Of a stretch of 64,000 bases of DNA, positions 45,082 through 53,483 are shown piece after piece; within the stretch, counting starts at the first letter, position 1; each line of letters opens with the position of its first letter. The position numbers and the translations under genes were made by a program. The stretch lies in contig JADKFC010000030.1 in assembly GCA_016717655.1 (NCBI GenBank), positions 124,001 to 188,000 on the forward strand, written 5' to 3'. The DNA is from Saprospiraceae bacterium. Its GTDB lineage: Bacteria; Bacteroidota; Bacteroidia; Chitinophagales; Saprospiraceae. Below the pieces are notes generated by a model. It was not told the origin of the DNA. It did no database searches and saw only the letters and a program-made list of their open reading frames with translations.

Positions 45082-46247
45082 CCATTGAAGGCAGTTACAA
45101 CCAGGCGGTAGTTTCCAGACTCAGCAACTTCGAGCGAATCAGAAACAAATTGGGTGCCTGCCTCATTGATCCAGAAAAACTTTGTCATCATCACATCGAT
45201 TGCCAGCAGAGTGGCGGTGGCGGGTTGACATCCGATGGTATCGCCCCTTATTCCAAAAGAGGGTCGCAAAGGAGATAAGACGACCAGGGTTGTATCATGC
45301 GCTTCGCATCCATTGGTAGAAGCTGCCGATACCCTTACCCTGCTAGGAAATGAAATAAGTGGTGAAGGATTTGTTGAAAAAAATGTCTGATCAATGCCCA
45401 CCCACTTATAACTCATCAAGGTTTTGGATGAACTTACCCCCATAGCAACACCTGTGCCATCACAAGGCAGGTAAAAGCTATCTGCGAGTATTAGCTCAGG
45501 GATTGAAAAATCGCTTAATACTTCTACTGTGTCTTTGCCCTGGCATCCATTATCACCCACCACAGTCACATAATAATAACCTGGTTTATCAACTTTAACT
45601 TTTTGACCCTGGTAAACATCACCAGACTGACCCATCCAGATAACACTTTGATAATTGCCAGTTCCTGTAATTTCAATATCAGTTTTACTTTGGATGCAGT
45701 TTATGGTATCACTCAATGCTTTAAAAACCGGTAAGGACTTATTTTGGGTAACCTCTGCCACAAAGAAACGGGAACAACCATTGGCAGCAGTGACCATTCC
45801 CTTGTAAGTGCCTGCCTGGTTTACCCGAAGGGTATCTTGCAGGAGGCCACCGGCCTCCCATACCACTGTTGTTCCGGCAGGAAAAGGCGTTAAAAAACCA
45901 ATGGTAATCACAGAATCCGTACAATTAATTTCCCCGGAAATTAATGCTGAGACATCGGGACTAAGGGTATCTGCGTTTACCACCACCTGGCCTTTGGTAA
46001 CACAGCCCTGAATATTTATTGCTTCAAAACTATAAGTTCCAGCTTCAGTGGTTTCAAAGGATAGAGTGCCGTCGGATATTGTTATTGGAGAATCGGTCCA
46101 AATGACTTGGGTAGGTGGCTCTGAAAAAATTAACTCTACCCTGCCGGGGAGCTTGCAACTCACTTCATTTACCAGGGTATCAAAAGTAAGAAATACGGTT
46201 TCATCAATTACATCAATATCAACGGTAGAAATACAGCCTGCTGTCAA
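45054..46247 (-). CDS. T9SS type B multi-Ig protein, third piece
   Basis: This middle segment of the 44005-49362 gene has at least four Ig/PKD-like repeats of about 85-90 residues. Each has the pattern C-x-D-S or C-x-Q-S-K near its start and a central V-x-W strand (TVVWEAGGLLQDTLRVNQAG, SVIWMGQSGDVYQGQKVKVD). It connects upstream near 46241-46250, where RYTALD should run into AGCISTVDIDVI, and downstream at 45058-45062. Confidence 0.82.
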   Translation of the reverse strand: MTAGCISTVDIDVIDETVFLTFDTLVNEVSCKLPGRVELIFSEPPTQVIWTDSPITISDGTLSFETTEAGTYSFEAINIQGCVTKGQVVVNADTLSPDVSALISGEINCTDSVITIGFLTPFPAGTTVVWEAGGLLQDTLRVNQAGTYKGMVTAANGCSRFFVAEVTQNKSLPVFKALSDTINCIQSKTDIEITGTGNYQSVIWMGQSGDVYQGQKVKVDKPGYYYVTVVGDNGCQGKDTVEVLSDFSIPELILADSFYLPCDGTGVAMGVSSSKTLMSYKWVGIDQTFFSTNPSPLISFPSRVRVSAASTNGCEAHDTTLVVLSPLRPSFGIRGDTIGCQPATATLLAIDVMMTKFFWINEAGTQFVSDSLEVAESGNYRLVVTAFNGCSDSLSFL

Positions 46248-46515
46248 GAGCGGTGTACCGATATGTTCCGGGTTGTTTAACCCAAATGTTTGCCATGTCT
46301 ACCCCTGTTACAGAAGGTCCTTCCCAAATGCCGGATACCAAAGATTCATTGGCAGTCACTTTCAACTCAACAGAATCTCTCTTGCAGGAAAGAGTTAATG
46401 TTGTTTCCGGTAAAAGTTGGGGGGGCAAGGTATCATAAAAGACTTCAAAACTGGTGGTATCAAAACAATTGCCATTTCCTTTACCAATGACTGTGTAAAT
46501 GCCGACACTAAACAC
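46219..46515 (-). CDS. T9SS type B multi-Ig protein, second piece
   Basis: This short segment carries one Ig-like repeat (TLTLSCKRDSVELKVTANES, SGIWEGPSVTGVDMANIWVK). The stretch 46516-46602 between it and the N-terminal piece also looks coding in mixed frames (VPHVSNEALLTANADPVLVL in one frame, VRVEP then NVFSVGIYTVIG in another). At least two or three base errors, including an in-frame TAA, must lie there. Confidence 0.72.
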   Translation of the reverse strand: MFSVGIYTVIGKGNGNCFDTTSFEVFYDTLPPQLLPETTLTLSCKRDSVELKVTANESLVSGIWEGPSVTGVDMANIWVKQPGTYRYTALDSRLYFYR

Positions 46516-46602
46516 ATTTTATGGTTCTACCCGTACCCAGGGTCAGGTACCTGATTTCCATGTAAAACTAACACAGGGTCTGCATTGGCGGTTAGCAGAG
46601 CC

Positions 46603-49362
46603 TCATTGCTGACGTGCGGCACATTGGGTGCCCAGGATGCTGACATCTGGTACATCGTCTGCCTGAATTACCAAAACCGAATCTACAAACATACAATTGA
46701 GGCTGTCCGTTACATCCAGCCTATACCACCCGGGGGCACCTACCTGAGGCATGGGATCCATTGAGGTGAAGCCATCACCGGTCCATGACCATATTTTGGC
46801 TTTGATATTTCCTTCAAGTTTCAGTGTTGCCACATTTTTCTCGCAATCCAGCGAATCAGAAACTACATTAAAAGATGGAATCACACGATCATCGGTCACA
46901 GAAAGAAAGTAATCCCGCTTACATCCATTACTTCTGTCGGTTACTCTTACTGTATAAGAGCCTGCAGTATCTACGCTTCCTATATGGAAGTTGGGGGAAT
47001 TGAGCATATTATTGCTCAGCCATAAAAAATCAATGCCTGTAGAATCTATGGGTGTAAGATTTGCAATGGGATGGGAACAGTTTAAGGTATCGATCACAAA
47101 ACTCACATCCGGCAAGTCCTGGCTTAAAAATACATTGATAAATGCCGTGTTGCTGCACCCATTTTGATCGGTAACGGTCACCTCATATCTGCCATCCTGA
47201 TTGACCACCGGAGAGGAGGCAACTGAGTTAAAAAAACCGGGACCTGTCCATTCATATGAGAAACCCGCAATCGCATTATCAATCTTTAAGCGAACCTGCG
47301 TACTGTCGCAGTCAATCCACCTATCTGTTACCAAAAGTACAGGGGCCAGGGTATCGATGGCAATGTTGACACTAGTAAATCCTGTACAGCCGGCATTGTC
47401 TGTAACAGTTACCTGGTATATGCCGGGCAACATAACTGTGGGATTAATTGTATTGACAGAAGACATATCAGGAAACTGCCATAATTGATCTTCAATTACC
47501 CTTCCTGAAAAAACCGTTAGTGGTATCACTTTTTTTGAGCAGGTAAGGGTATCCGGCAAAAGCACAGCATCAACATCATACCTTTCATCCGGCAGATTGA
47601 TCTGAAGTGTTGTATCACAACCATTATAGCCAAACAACTTAAGTGAATACAAGCCAGGAAGTAACAACGAAGAATTGATATCAGCAGGATTTTGCGGAGA
47701 AGGACCAGACCATACGACAGATTTTATGTTAAAAGAATCTGTTACACCGATCCTACCCATGGCATTAGTACAAGTGATTGGAAACAGGTCAAACTGAAGT
47801 CGAGGTTTGATGACATTCTGGTTGATTTCAATCGTTTTTACAACTGAACAACCATTTTGATCGATGATTTCCGCTATATACCAACCCGGTAAACTTACCC
47901 TAATATCGAGTCCAATTTGCTGAAATGGCATAGGCCCCGACCAATTGACACTTGCCAAAACGGAAGATGAGTTTACATGGATGAGGGTATTGATTGAGTC
48001 GCAATTCAAGTTACCCGGCACCAGGGTCACCTCAGGCAAGCCTAAATCAGCATCCAGAAACAGAGAATCATAATATACGCAATTACCATTTGAAATTTCA
48101 AAATGATAAAAACCCTTAGCATTGACCACAACACTATCGCTATTGCTTCCCGAAACAATATTGCCCCCGGTTGTACTCCAAACAATAGTTGCATTATCTG
48201 GATCAGCAAATCCACCCAGGTGAATACCGACCTCGCTATGGTTACAATCCAGTAATGGGTTGGTCAAAGTGACTTGAGGAGTAAGATCCAACAAGTCAAT
48301 CCATAATTGATACACGGTATCACACTTGCCACTGGTGTCGCTTACCAGGTAGGTTCCCTCTTGTGTAAATAAATGGTCTTGAAAAAATAGGGTGTCACCA
48401 AGGCAAAGGTTTTCATTGACCACAATGGTATCCCCAACCGGAAGAATGGTAACGTTCATACAATCATTTACCTGGCCACAAATACCTCCTTCCAACAATA
48501 TTTTGTCGATTAGGGTGTCCTGAAAATGTAAAGGCAGGTTGGCAACGAATGTGGAATCACTTTTATGGTAAGCCAAAAGGCACAGCTTAAAATTTCCGGG
48601 GTTGAATGAAGAAATTAAAGTGTCTTTGCTAGTACCGAGATAACCTGTTGAACCAAAAACCAGATTTATAAACTGGTAATTGAAGGTATCTGGATCAGGG
48701 TTTAGAAATGAATGAGCCAATTTGTTTTCATCAAAAACTACTCCCTGACAAATTTCAATGGAGTCTGACGCATAGGCTTGCCCCGGTGGGTTACAGGGAC
48801 TACAATCAATACCCGAATCTTCACAAAAAATAATGGAAAAATACTCTATGGCCCCTTCATCCAATGCTGCCACATCTTCAATAAGTAAGGTCCAGGTTCC
48901 ATTAACAGGCCCAAGATTAAAATCTTCCAAACAACCTGAGTTGGGATAATAAGTGCCTTCATATAGCTGAAAAGCCTGCCATGGTTCATCATTGGCCCAA
49001 AAAGGGCTAAAACCGGGATCGGGGCTTGCAGGAGAGACACACGGGGTAAATTTGATATCCCATAAAGATCCATCTGTAAATCCTGAAGAAGTACCTCCAG
49101 AACCAACCAATTGAACCAACTGATTGGAGGGAGATAAAAGACTAATGTTCAGATCTCCTATTACATCGTGTCTAAACTTGATTAAAACTTGACAAACACC
49201 TTGGGCAGGGTCGGCTAAATCATTGTTTATAGCATTACTAATCAACAAATTAAGTCCAGTTGTTCCTTCGTCTGGTATGGAGAGGGTACCATTAAAATCA
49301 CATTGAGCCTCCACAAAATGAAGACCAAACAGTAACCACAACCATATGAAAAGAGGTTTCAA
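46603..49362 (-). CDS. T9SS type B multi-Ig protein, N-terminal part with P-domain
   Basis: The signal peptide MKPLFIWLWLLFGLHFVEA is followed by mature Gln. Residues 20-195 form a proprotein-convertase P-domain-like jelly roll (VLIKFRHDVIGDLNISLLSP, NGTWTLLIEDVAALDEGAIE). Then come about seven Ig/PKD-like repeats, each with a C..S strand and a V-x-W strand (ATIVWSTTGGNIVSGSNSDS, ASVNWSGPMPFQQIGLDIRV). The frame is lost after VSILGTQCAARQQ at 46603 in an error-rich stretch. The intact protein would be exported by T9SS and surface-fixed. A P-domain at the N terminus without a protease suggests binding, not catalysis. Confidence 0.87.
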   Translation of the reverse strand: MKPLFIWLWLLFGLHFVEAQCDFNGTLSIPDEGTTGLNLLISNAINNDLADPAQGVCQVLIKFRHDVIGDLNISLLSPSNQLVQLVGSGGTSSGFTDGSLWDIKFTPCVSPASPDPGFSPFWANDEPWQAFQLYEGTYYPNSGCLEDFNLGPVNGTWTLLIEDVAALDEGAIEYFSIIFCEDSGIDCSPCNPPGQAYASDSIEICQGVVFDENKLAHSFLNPDPDTFNYQFINLVFGSTGYLGTSKDTLISSFNPGNFKLCLLAYHKSDSTFVANLPLHFQDTLIDKILLEGGICGQVNDCMNVTILPVGDTIVVNENLCLGDTLFFQDHLFTQEGTYLVSDTSGKCDTVYQLWIDLLDLTPQVTLTNPLLDCNHSEVGIHLGGFADPDNATIVWSTTGGNIVSGSNSDSVVVNAKGFYHFEISNGNCVYYDSLFLDADLGLPEVTLVPGNLNCDSINTLIHVNSSSVLASVNWSGPMPFQQIGLDIRVSLPGWYIAEIIDQNGCSVVKTIEINQNVIKPRLQFDLFPITCTNAMGRIGVTDSFNIKSVVWSGPSPQNPADINSSLLLPGLYSLKLFGYNGCDTTLQINLPDERYDVDAVLLPDTLTCSKKVIPLTVFSGRVIEDQLWQFPDMSSVNTINPTVMLPGIYQVTVTDNAGCTGFTSVNIAIDTLAPVLLVTDRWIDCDSTQVRLKIDNAIAGFSYEWTGPGFFNSVASSPVVNQDGRYEVTVTDQNGCSNTAFINVFLSQDLPDVSFVIDTLNCSHPIANLTPIDSTGIDFLWLSNNMLNSPNFHIGSVDTAGSYTVRVTDRSNGCKRDYFLSVTDDRVIPSFNVVSDSLDCEKNVATLKLEGNIKAKIWSWTGDGFTSMDPMPQVGAPGWYRLDVTDSLNCMFVDSVLVIQADDVPDVSILGTQCAARQQ

Positions 49363-49428
49363 AACTGAAATACGATGTAGATATGATGATAAATTTACCC
49401 TATTCGCTGCTAAACACTAAAACATTAA

Positions 49429-49436
49429 CAAACTTA
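49429..49436 (-). promoter_or_regulatory. Candidate -7 element (TAAGTTTG) of the 44005-49362 gene
   Basis: TAAGTTTG reads 49436 to 49429 on the minus strand, about 67 bases before ATG 49362 and just beyond the dusB stop. Confidence 0.4.
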
Positions 49437-49448
49437 TGACAACCTATT

Positions 49449-50486
49449 TCAGCCATCACAACCATAAACAACTGGTTCGGGTTTTTCAGAACCTTGAATA
49501 AGGTCCAGGCCATAATAGGTTTTTTCAATTTCATTGAGAACTTCAAGCAAGGGTTCCAATTCATTTTCAGTCACCAATCTGGCCCTAAAAGCCTTTATAT
49601 TGGGAAAGCCCCGGAAGTAATTGGTATAATGCCTTCTCATTTCCACTACGCCAAGTTTCAGTCCCTTCCATTTTACACTATTGACAAGGTGCTGGCGGGC
49701 AGCGTCTACCCTTTCTGCCACAGTAGGAGGGTCTAAAATCTCACCAGTAGCTAAAAAATGTTTTATTTCTCTGAATATCCAGGGGTGACCTATGCTGGCC
49801 CTTCCGATCATAATACCATCTACGCCATATTTGTTTTTGTAGGTAAGGGCTTTTTCCGGACTATCAATGTCTCCATTGCCAAAAATGGGAATTCTGATCC
49901 TGGGATTGTTCTTAACTGCTGCAATTTTTGTCCAATCGGCTTCCCCTTTGTACATCTGAGACCGGGTCCTCCCATGTATAGAAAGTCCCTGAATACCAAC
50001 ATCTTGCAATCTTTCAGCCACCTCTTCAATAAAGATGGTTTGTTCGTCCCAGCCCAGTCTGGTCTTGACGGTTACGGGAAGATTCGTAGACCTGACAACA
50101 GCCTCCGTCAGTGAAACCATTTTGGGTATATCCTTTAAAATACCGGCACCCGCCATTTTACAGACTACCTTTTTAACAGGGCAGCCATAGTTGATATCTA
50201 AAATTTCCGGTCCTGCGTTTTCCACTATTTCAGCGGCCTTCATCATAGAATCGTATTCTGCCCCAAAAATTTGAACCCCAATGGGTCTTTCTTCTTCGAA
50301 GATTTCCAGTTTTTGAAGCGATTTATCGGCATCTCTGATCAAACCTTCTACCGAAATAAACTCAGTAAACATAAGGTCGGCGCCCTGTTCTTTACACAAG
50401 GCCCTGAAAGGAGGGTCGCTGACATCTTCCATGGGTGCCAGTAAGAGAGGAAACTCCCCAATGTTGATTCCACCGATTTTTACCAT
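49449..50486 (-). CDS. dusB: tRNA-dihydrouridine synthase (DusB type)
   Basis: This FMN enzyme reduces uridine to dihydrouridine in tRNA D-loops. It shows LLLAPMEDVSDPPFRALCKE, EILDINYGCPVKKVVCKMAG with the catalytic Cys, LPVTVKTRLGW, SIHGRTRSQMYKGEADW and IPIFGNGDIDSPE / DGIMIGRASIGHPWIF for FMN binding. At 345 residues it is full length and intact. The -7 element sits only four bases before the ATG, so the mRNA may be leaderless. The gene is divergent from nudK. Confidence 0.94.
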   Translation of the reverse strand: MVKIGGINIGEFPLLLAPMEDVSDPPFRALCKEQGADLMFTEFISVEGLIRDADKSLQKLEIFEEERPIGVQIFGAEYDSMMKAAEIVENAGPEILDINYGCPVKKVVCKMAGAGILKDIPKMVSLTEAVVRSTNLPVTVKTRLGWDEQTIFIEEVAERLQDVGIQGLSIHGRTRSQMYKGEADWTKIAAVKNNPRIRIPIFGNGDIDSPEKALTYKNKYGVDGIMIGRASIGHPWIFREIKHFLATGEILDPPTVAERVDAARQHLVNSVKWKGLKLGVVEMRRHYTNYFRGFPNIKAFRARLVTENELEPLLEVLNEIEKTYYGLDLIQGSEKPEPVVYGCDG

Positions 50487-50490
50487 GGTG

Positions 50491-50498
50491 CAAAATTA
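50491..50498 (-). promoter_or_regulatory. -7 element (TAATTTTG) of dusB, very close to the start codon
   Basis: TAATTTTG reads 50498 to 50491 on the minus strand; the ATG begins at 50486. Transcription would begin at or beside the start codon. Confidence 0.5.
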
Positions 50499-50528
50499 AT
50501 ATATTTTTCCAAGGCGTATCTGCCTTTG

Positions 50529-50536
50529 TATCTTTG
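50529..50536 (+). promoter_or_regulatory. -7 element (TATCTTTG) of nudK
   Basis: TATCTTTG matches the consensus fully and lies 17 bases before ATG 50554. It overlaps the GTG at 50536 that opens the longest frame, ruling that start out. Confidence 0.65.
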
Positions 50537-50553
50537 TGGACAAGTACCACAAA

Positions 50554-51135
50554 ATGAAAGCCAAAATATTGTTTAAACGAAAATTATCGCACATCTGGTC
50601 TGAATTTGCGCAATATATTGTTTCCTATACCCGGTCGGATGGGAGGACAGAGACCCAGGTAAGGGAAATCCACGACACAGGCAATGGGGCGGCCATTTTG
50701 TTATATAATTTGGAAAAGAAAGAAGTGGTGCTCATTCGCCAATTCAGGTTGGCAGCCATGCTCAATGAAGGGGGGGACGGTCTTTTGTACGAAGTGTGTG
50801 CAGGGCTGATTGAAAATGGTGATGCCCATGCTACCATTATTAAGGAAGTGAAAGAAGAAACCGGTTATTCAATAATAAATCCGGTCTTTCTTTTTAGTGC
50901 CTATGCTACACCAGGGGCAAAGACCGAAAAAATATTCTTTTTCACTGCACCTTATGATACAAAGAGTGAAAATATCACCAAAGGAGGGCTGGCAGAAGAG
51001 CAGGAAGATATAGAAGTCATCCACCTACCCTTTGAGGCTGCCTGGGCAGCTGTACAGGATGGAACGATTAAAGACCTGAAAACCATTACCTTGCTGCTTC
51101 ATGCACGATTGCATCTTTTTCCAGAAAAGGAGTAG
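50554..51135 (+). CDS. nudK: NUDIX hydrolase, GDP-mannose pyrophosphatase (NudK) type
   Basis: This hydrolyses a nucleoside diphosphate sugar, probably GDP-mannose, to GMP and sugar phosphate. The Nudix box is GLIENGDAHATIIKEVKEET followed by GY. Its spacing is shifted from the classic box in the way NudK boxes are. YEVCAGLIE before it and AYATPGAKTEKIFFFTA after it match the NudK subgroup. The ATG at 50554 (193 residues) is preferred because the upstream GTG lies inside the -7 promoter element. It may recycle sugar nucleotides for envelope polysaccharide. Confidence 0.88.
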   Translation: MKAKILFKRKLSHIWSEFAQYIVSYTRSDGRTETQVREIHDTGNGAAILLYNLEKKEVVLIRQFRLAAMLNEGGDGLLYEVCAGLIENGDAHATIIKEVKEETGYSIINPVFLFSAYATPGAKTEKIFFFTAPYDTKSENITKGGLAEEQEDIEVIHLPFEAAWAAVQDGTIKDLKTITLLLHARLHLFPEKE

Positions 51136-51191
51136 TAAGCTATTCAGCATTAATTAATATCAATCCAAGGCCACAATTCTGAGCTTTGGCT

Positions 51192-51199
51192 TATCTTTG
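51192..51199 (+). promoter_or_regulatory. -7 element (TATCTTTG) of nhaD
   Basis: TATCTTTG matches TAnnTTTG and lies 23 bases before the nhaD ATG. Confidence 0.65.
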
Positions 51200-51222
51200 A
51201 CGGGTTAAGCAAAGCCATTTTA

Positions 51223-52584
51223 ATGACCACTACCATCATTTTACTTTTTGTAATAGGTTATCTCTTTATCGTTTTTGAGCATCCTCTTAAACTTGATAAA
51301 ACTGTTTCAGCCCTGCTCACGGGGTCCATCATGTGGGCTGCTCTATCCCTTGGCTATCATGGAGGTTTGGTAGATTTAATTGACAGCCATGGCCATATTT
51401 TCAATGCATCCACAGGGATGACAGAACAACTCGAAGAAGGCTTTACCGGCACCCTGCTCCATCACATTGGTAAAATTGCAGAAATCCTAATTTTCCTGAT
51501 AGGTGCCATGACAATTGTAGAAATCATTGATTTGCATAGGGGTTTTGAGGTTTTAAAGGGCATGGTGCATACAAAAAGTAAAAAAAGGCTGCTATGGATC
51601 ACAGGCATCCTGGGCTTTGTGCTTTCTTCGATCATAGATAATCTAACGGCTACCATTGTACTGATAACCCTGTTGCGAAAACTCATCAAGGATCCCAAAG
51701 AAAGAATGTGGTATGCTGCTTTAATCATTACTGCCACCAATGCAGGTGGTGCATGGTCGCCGATAGGTGATGTTACTACGACAATGTTATGGATTGGTAA
51801 AAAAGTAACAACGGCAGGACTGGTAGAGTGGCTGATCTTACCCTCTATTGTTTGTTTTATCGTTCCTTTTTTTATTGCCAGTTTTTTACCCGTGTTTAAA
51901 GGAGAAATTGATAAAACGGTTCATGAAGATATTAAAACCGAGAGACTCTTGTCCAGTCGATTAATATTATGGCTGGGCTTGGGAGGTATAGTGTTTGTAC
52001 CCATTTTTAAAACCATTACCCACCTGCCACCTTATCTGGGCATGATGTTGTCATTGGGAGTGGTGTGGATGGTGTCAGAATATGTACATCCTGAAGATGA
52101 TTTTACCCATGAAAAAAAGCATCTATATTCTGCTCACCGCGCTTTATCGCGAATAGAAATTTCGAGCATCCTTTTTTTCCTCGGCATCCTGTTGGCAGTA
52201 GCGGCCCTGGAATCAAATGCCATCAACAATGTAGGCACACTGCAATATATGGCAGAAAGTCTTGAAAAAGCAATTCCAAGCAGAGACATTGTAGTCATAC
52301 TATTGGGTGTATTATCTGCCATCATAGACAATGTGCCTTTGGTGGCAGCATCCATGGGCATGTTTACCGATGGCATTGATTCAAAGGTTTGGCATTTTAT
52401 TGCCTTTACCGCAGGAACTGGTGGTAGCATGCTCATCATTGGGTCTGCTGCCGGAGTGGCTGCAATGGGCATGGAAAAAATTGATTTTATCTGGTATTTT
52501 AAAAAGATCAGTTGGCTTGCTGCGATTGGCTTCTTGGCTGGTGTCGCCGTATTTTTAATTCAGTTTAGTTTATTTGGACATTAA
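51223..52584 (+). CDS. nhaD: Na+/H+ antiporter NhaD
   Basis: This polytopic inner-membrane antiporter of 453 residues exchanges Na+ (or Li+) for protons. Family features include IDNLTATIVLITLLRKLIKD, ITATNAGGAWSPIGDVTTTM with the ion-binding Asp/Thr residues, and the second-half mirror IDNVPLVAASMGMF and GTGGSMLIIGSAAGVAAMG. About 11-12 membrane helices are predicted from hydrophobicity. Intact NhaD points to life with sodium, as in marine or saline wastewater settings. The nucleoside phosphorylase follows 12 bases later and may be co-transcribed. Confidence 0.93.
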   Translation: MTTTIILLFVIGYLFIVFEHPLKLDKTVSALLTGSIMWAALSLGYHGGLVDLIDSHGHIFNASTGMTEQLEEGFTGTLLHHIGKIAEILIFLIGAMTIVEIIDLHRGFEVLKGMVHTKSKKRLLWITGILGFVLSSIIDNLTATIVLITLLRKLIKDPKERMWYAALIITATNAGGAWSPIGDVTTTMLWIGKKVTTAGLVEWLILPSIVCFIVPFFIASFLPVFKGEIDKTVHEDIKTERLLSSRLILWLGLGGIVFVPIFKTITHLPPYLGMMLSLGVVWMVSEYVHPEDDFTHEKKHLYSAHRALSRIEISSILFFLGILLAVAALESNAINNVGTLQYMAESLEKAIPSRDIVVILLGVLSAIIDNVPLVAASMGMFTDGIDSKVWHFIAFTAGTGGSMLIIGSAAGVAAMGMEKIDFIWYFKKISWLAAIGFLAGVAVFLIQFSLFGH

Positions 52585-52596
52585 AAGAAAGATAAA

Positions 52597-53463
52597 ATGA
52601 TTGGTGAAGCCGATTTAATTCTGAATCCTGATGGAAGTATCTATCATCTTGGTTTATTACCGGAGCAAATATGTGATAACATCATTTTGGTAGGGGATCC
52701 CGATAGGGTGAAAATGTTTGAGCCTTTTCTGGACAGGATTTATTTTACCCAAAGAGTCAGAGAATTTGTTTCTCTTATGGGGGATTATAACGGTCAGTCG
52801 ATATTGATAGTTTCTACCGGAATTGGCACTGACAACATTGATATTGTTTTTACCGAATTGGATGCTCTGGCCAATATTGATTTGGCTAGCAGAAAGGTAA
52901 ACAAGAAAAAAAGAAGCCTGAATTTTTTCAGAATTGGAACTTCTGGTGCATTGAGGAAAGAAATCCCAGTTGATTCATTTGTAGCCTCCACCCACGGTAT
53001 AGGCCTGGATGTTCTGATGCATTTTTATGAGAGGCAGGAAGATGAAAAATGTGCCCCGATTAAAGTGGGCATTGATAAAATACTAAAAAAGGAGCGCATC
53101 CCCTCTATGTCTTATGTAGCTCCTGCTTCCCCTTCATTGTTGAAAAAACTACCCAAATCTTTCCAAAAGGGCATGACCCTAACACTGCCAGGCTTCTATG
53201 GTCCACAAGGAAGGACGGTAAGAGTTAACAACAAATCCCCTCGATTTTTGGATTTAATGAGGGCTTTTGAAATGGACGGAAAGGTAATATCCAATTTTGA
53301 AATGGAAACTTCTGCTATTTATGGAATGGCTGCTGTGATGGGGCACAAAGCAATGTCACTCAATGCCATTATTGCCAATAGAGAACTCAATACTTTTAGC
53401 TCTCATCCCAAAAAGACGGTGGAGCTATTGATTCAGACCGGCTTAGACATTATTACATCATAG
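52597..53463 (+). CDS. Nucleoside phosphorylase (uridine phosphorylase family)
   Basis: This cleaves a nucleoside with phosphate to free base and pentose 1-phosphate. Family motifs are LVGDPDRVKMF (phosphate site), STGIGTDNIDIVFTELDAL, FFRIGTSGALR, and NFEMETSAIYGMAAVMGHKA near the C terminus (ribose site, Met-Glu). The 288 residues fit the Udp/DeoD superfamily. Base specificity (uridine against purine) cannot be settled from motifs alone. It is convergent with the haloperoxidase gene 20 bases away. Confidence 0.88.
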   Translation: MIGEADLILNPDGSIYHLGLLPEQICDNIILVGDPDRVKMFEPFLDRIYFTQRVREFVSLMGDYNGQSILIVSTGIGTDNIDIVFTELDALANIDLASRKVNKKKRSLNFFRIGTSGALRKEIPVDSFVASTHGIGLDVLMHFYERQEDEKCAPIKVGIDKILKKERIPSMSYVAPASPSLLKKLPKSFQKGMTLTLPGFYGPQGRTVRVNNKSPRFLDLMRAFEMDGKVISNFEMETSAIYGMAAVMGHKAMSLNAIIANRELNTFSSHPKKTVELLIQTGLDIITS

Positions 53464-53483
53464 CCTTTGATGCCGTCCGTTTT

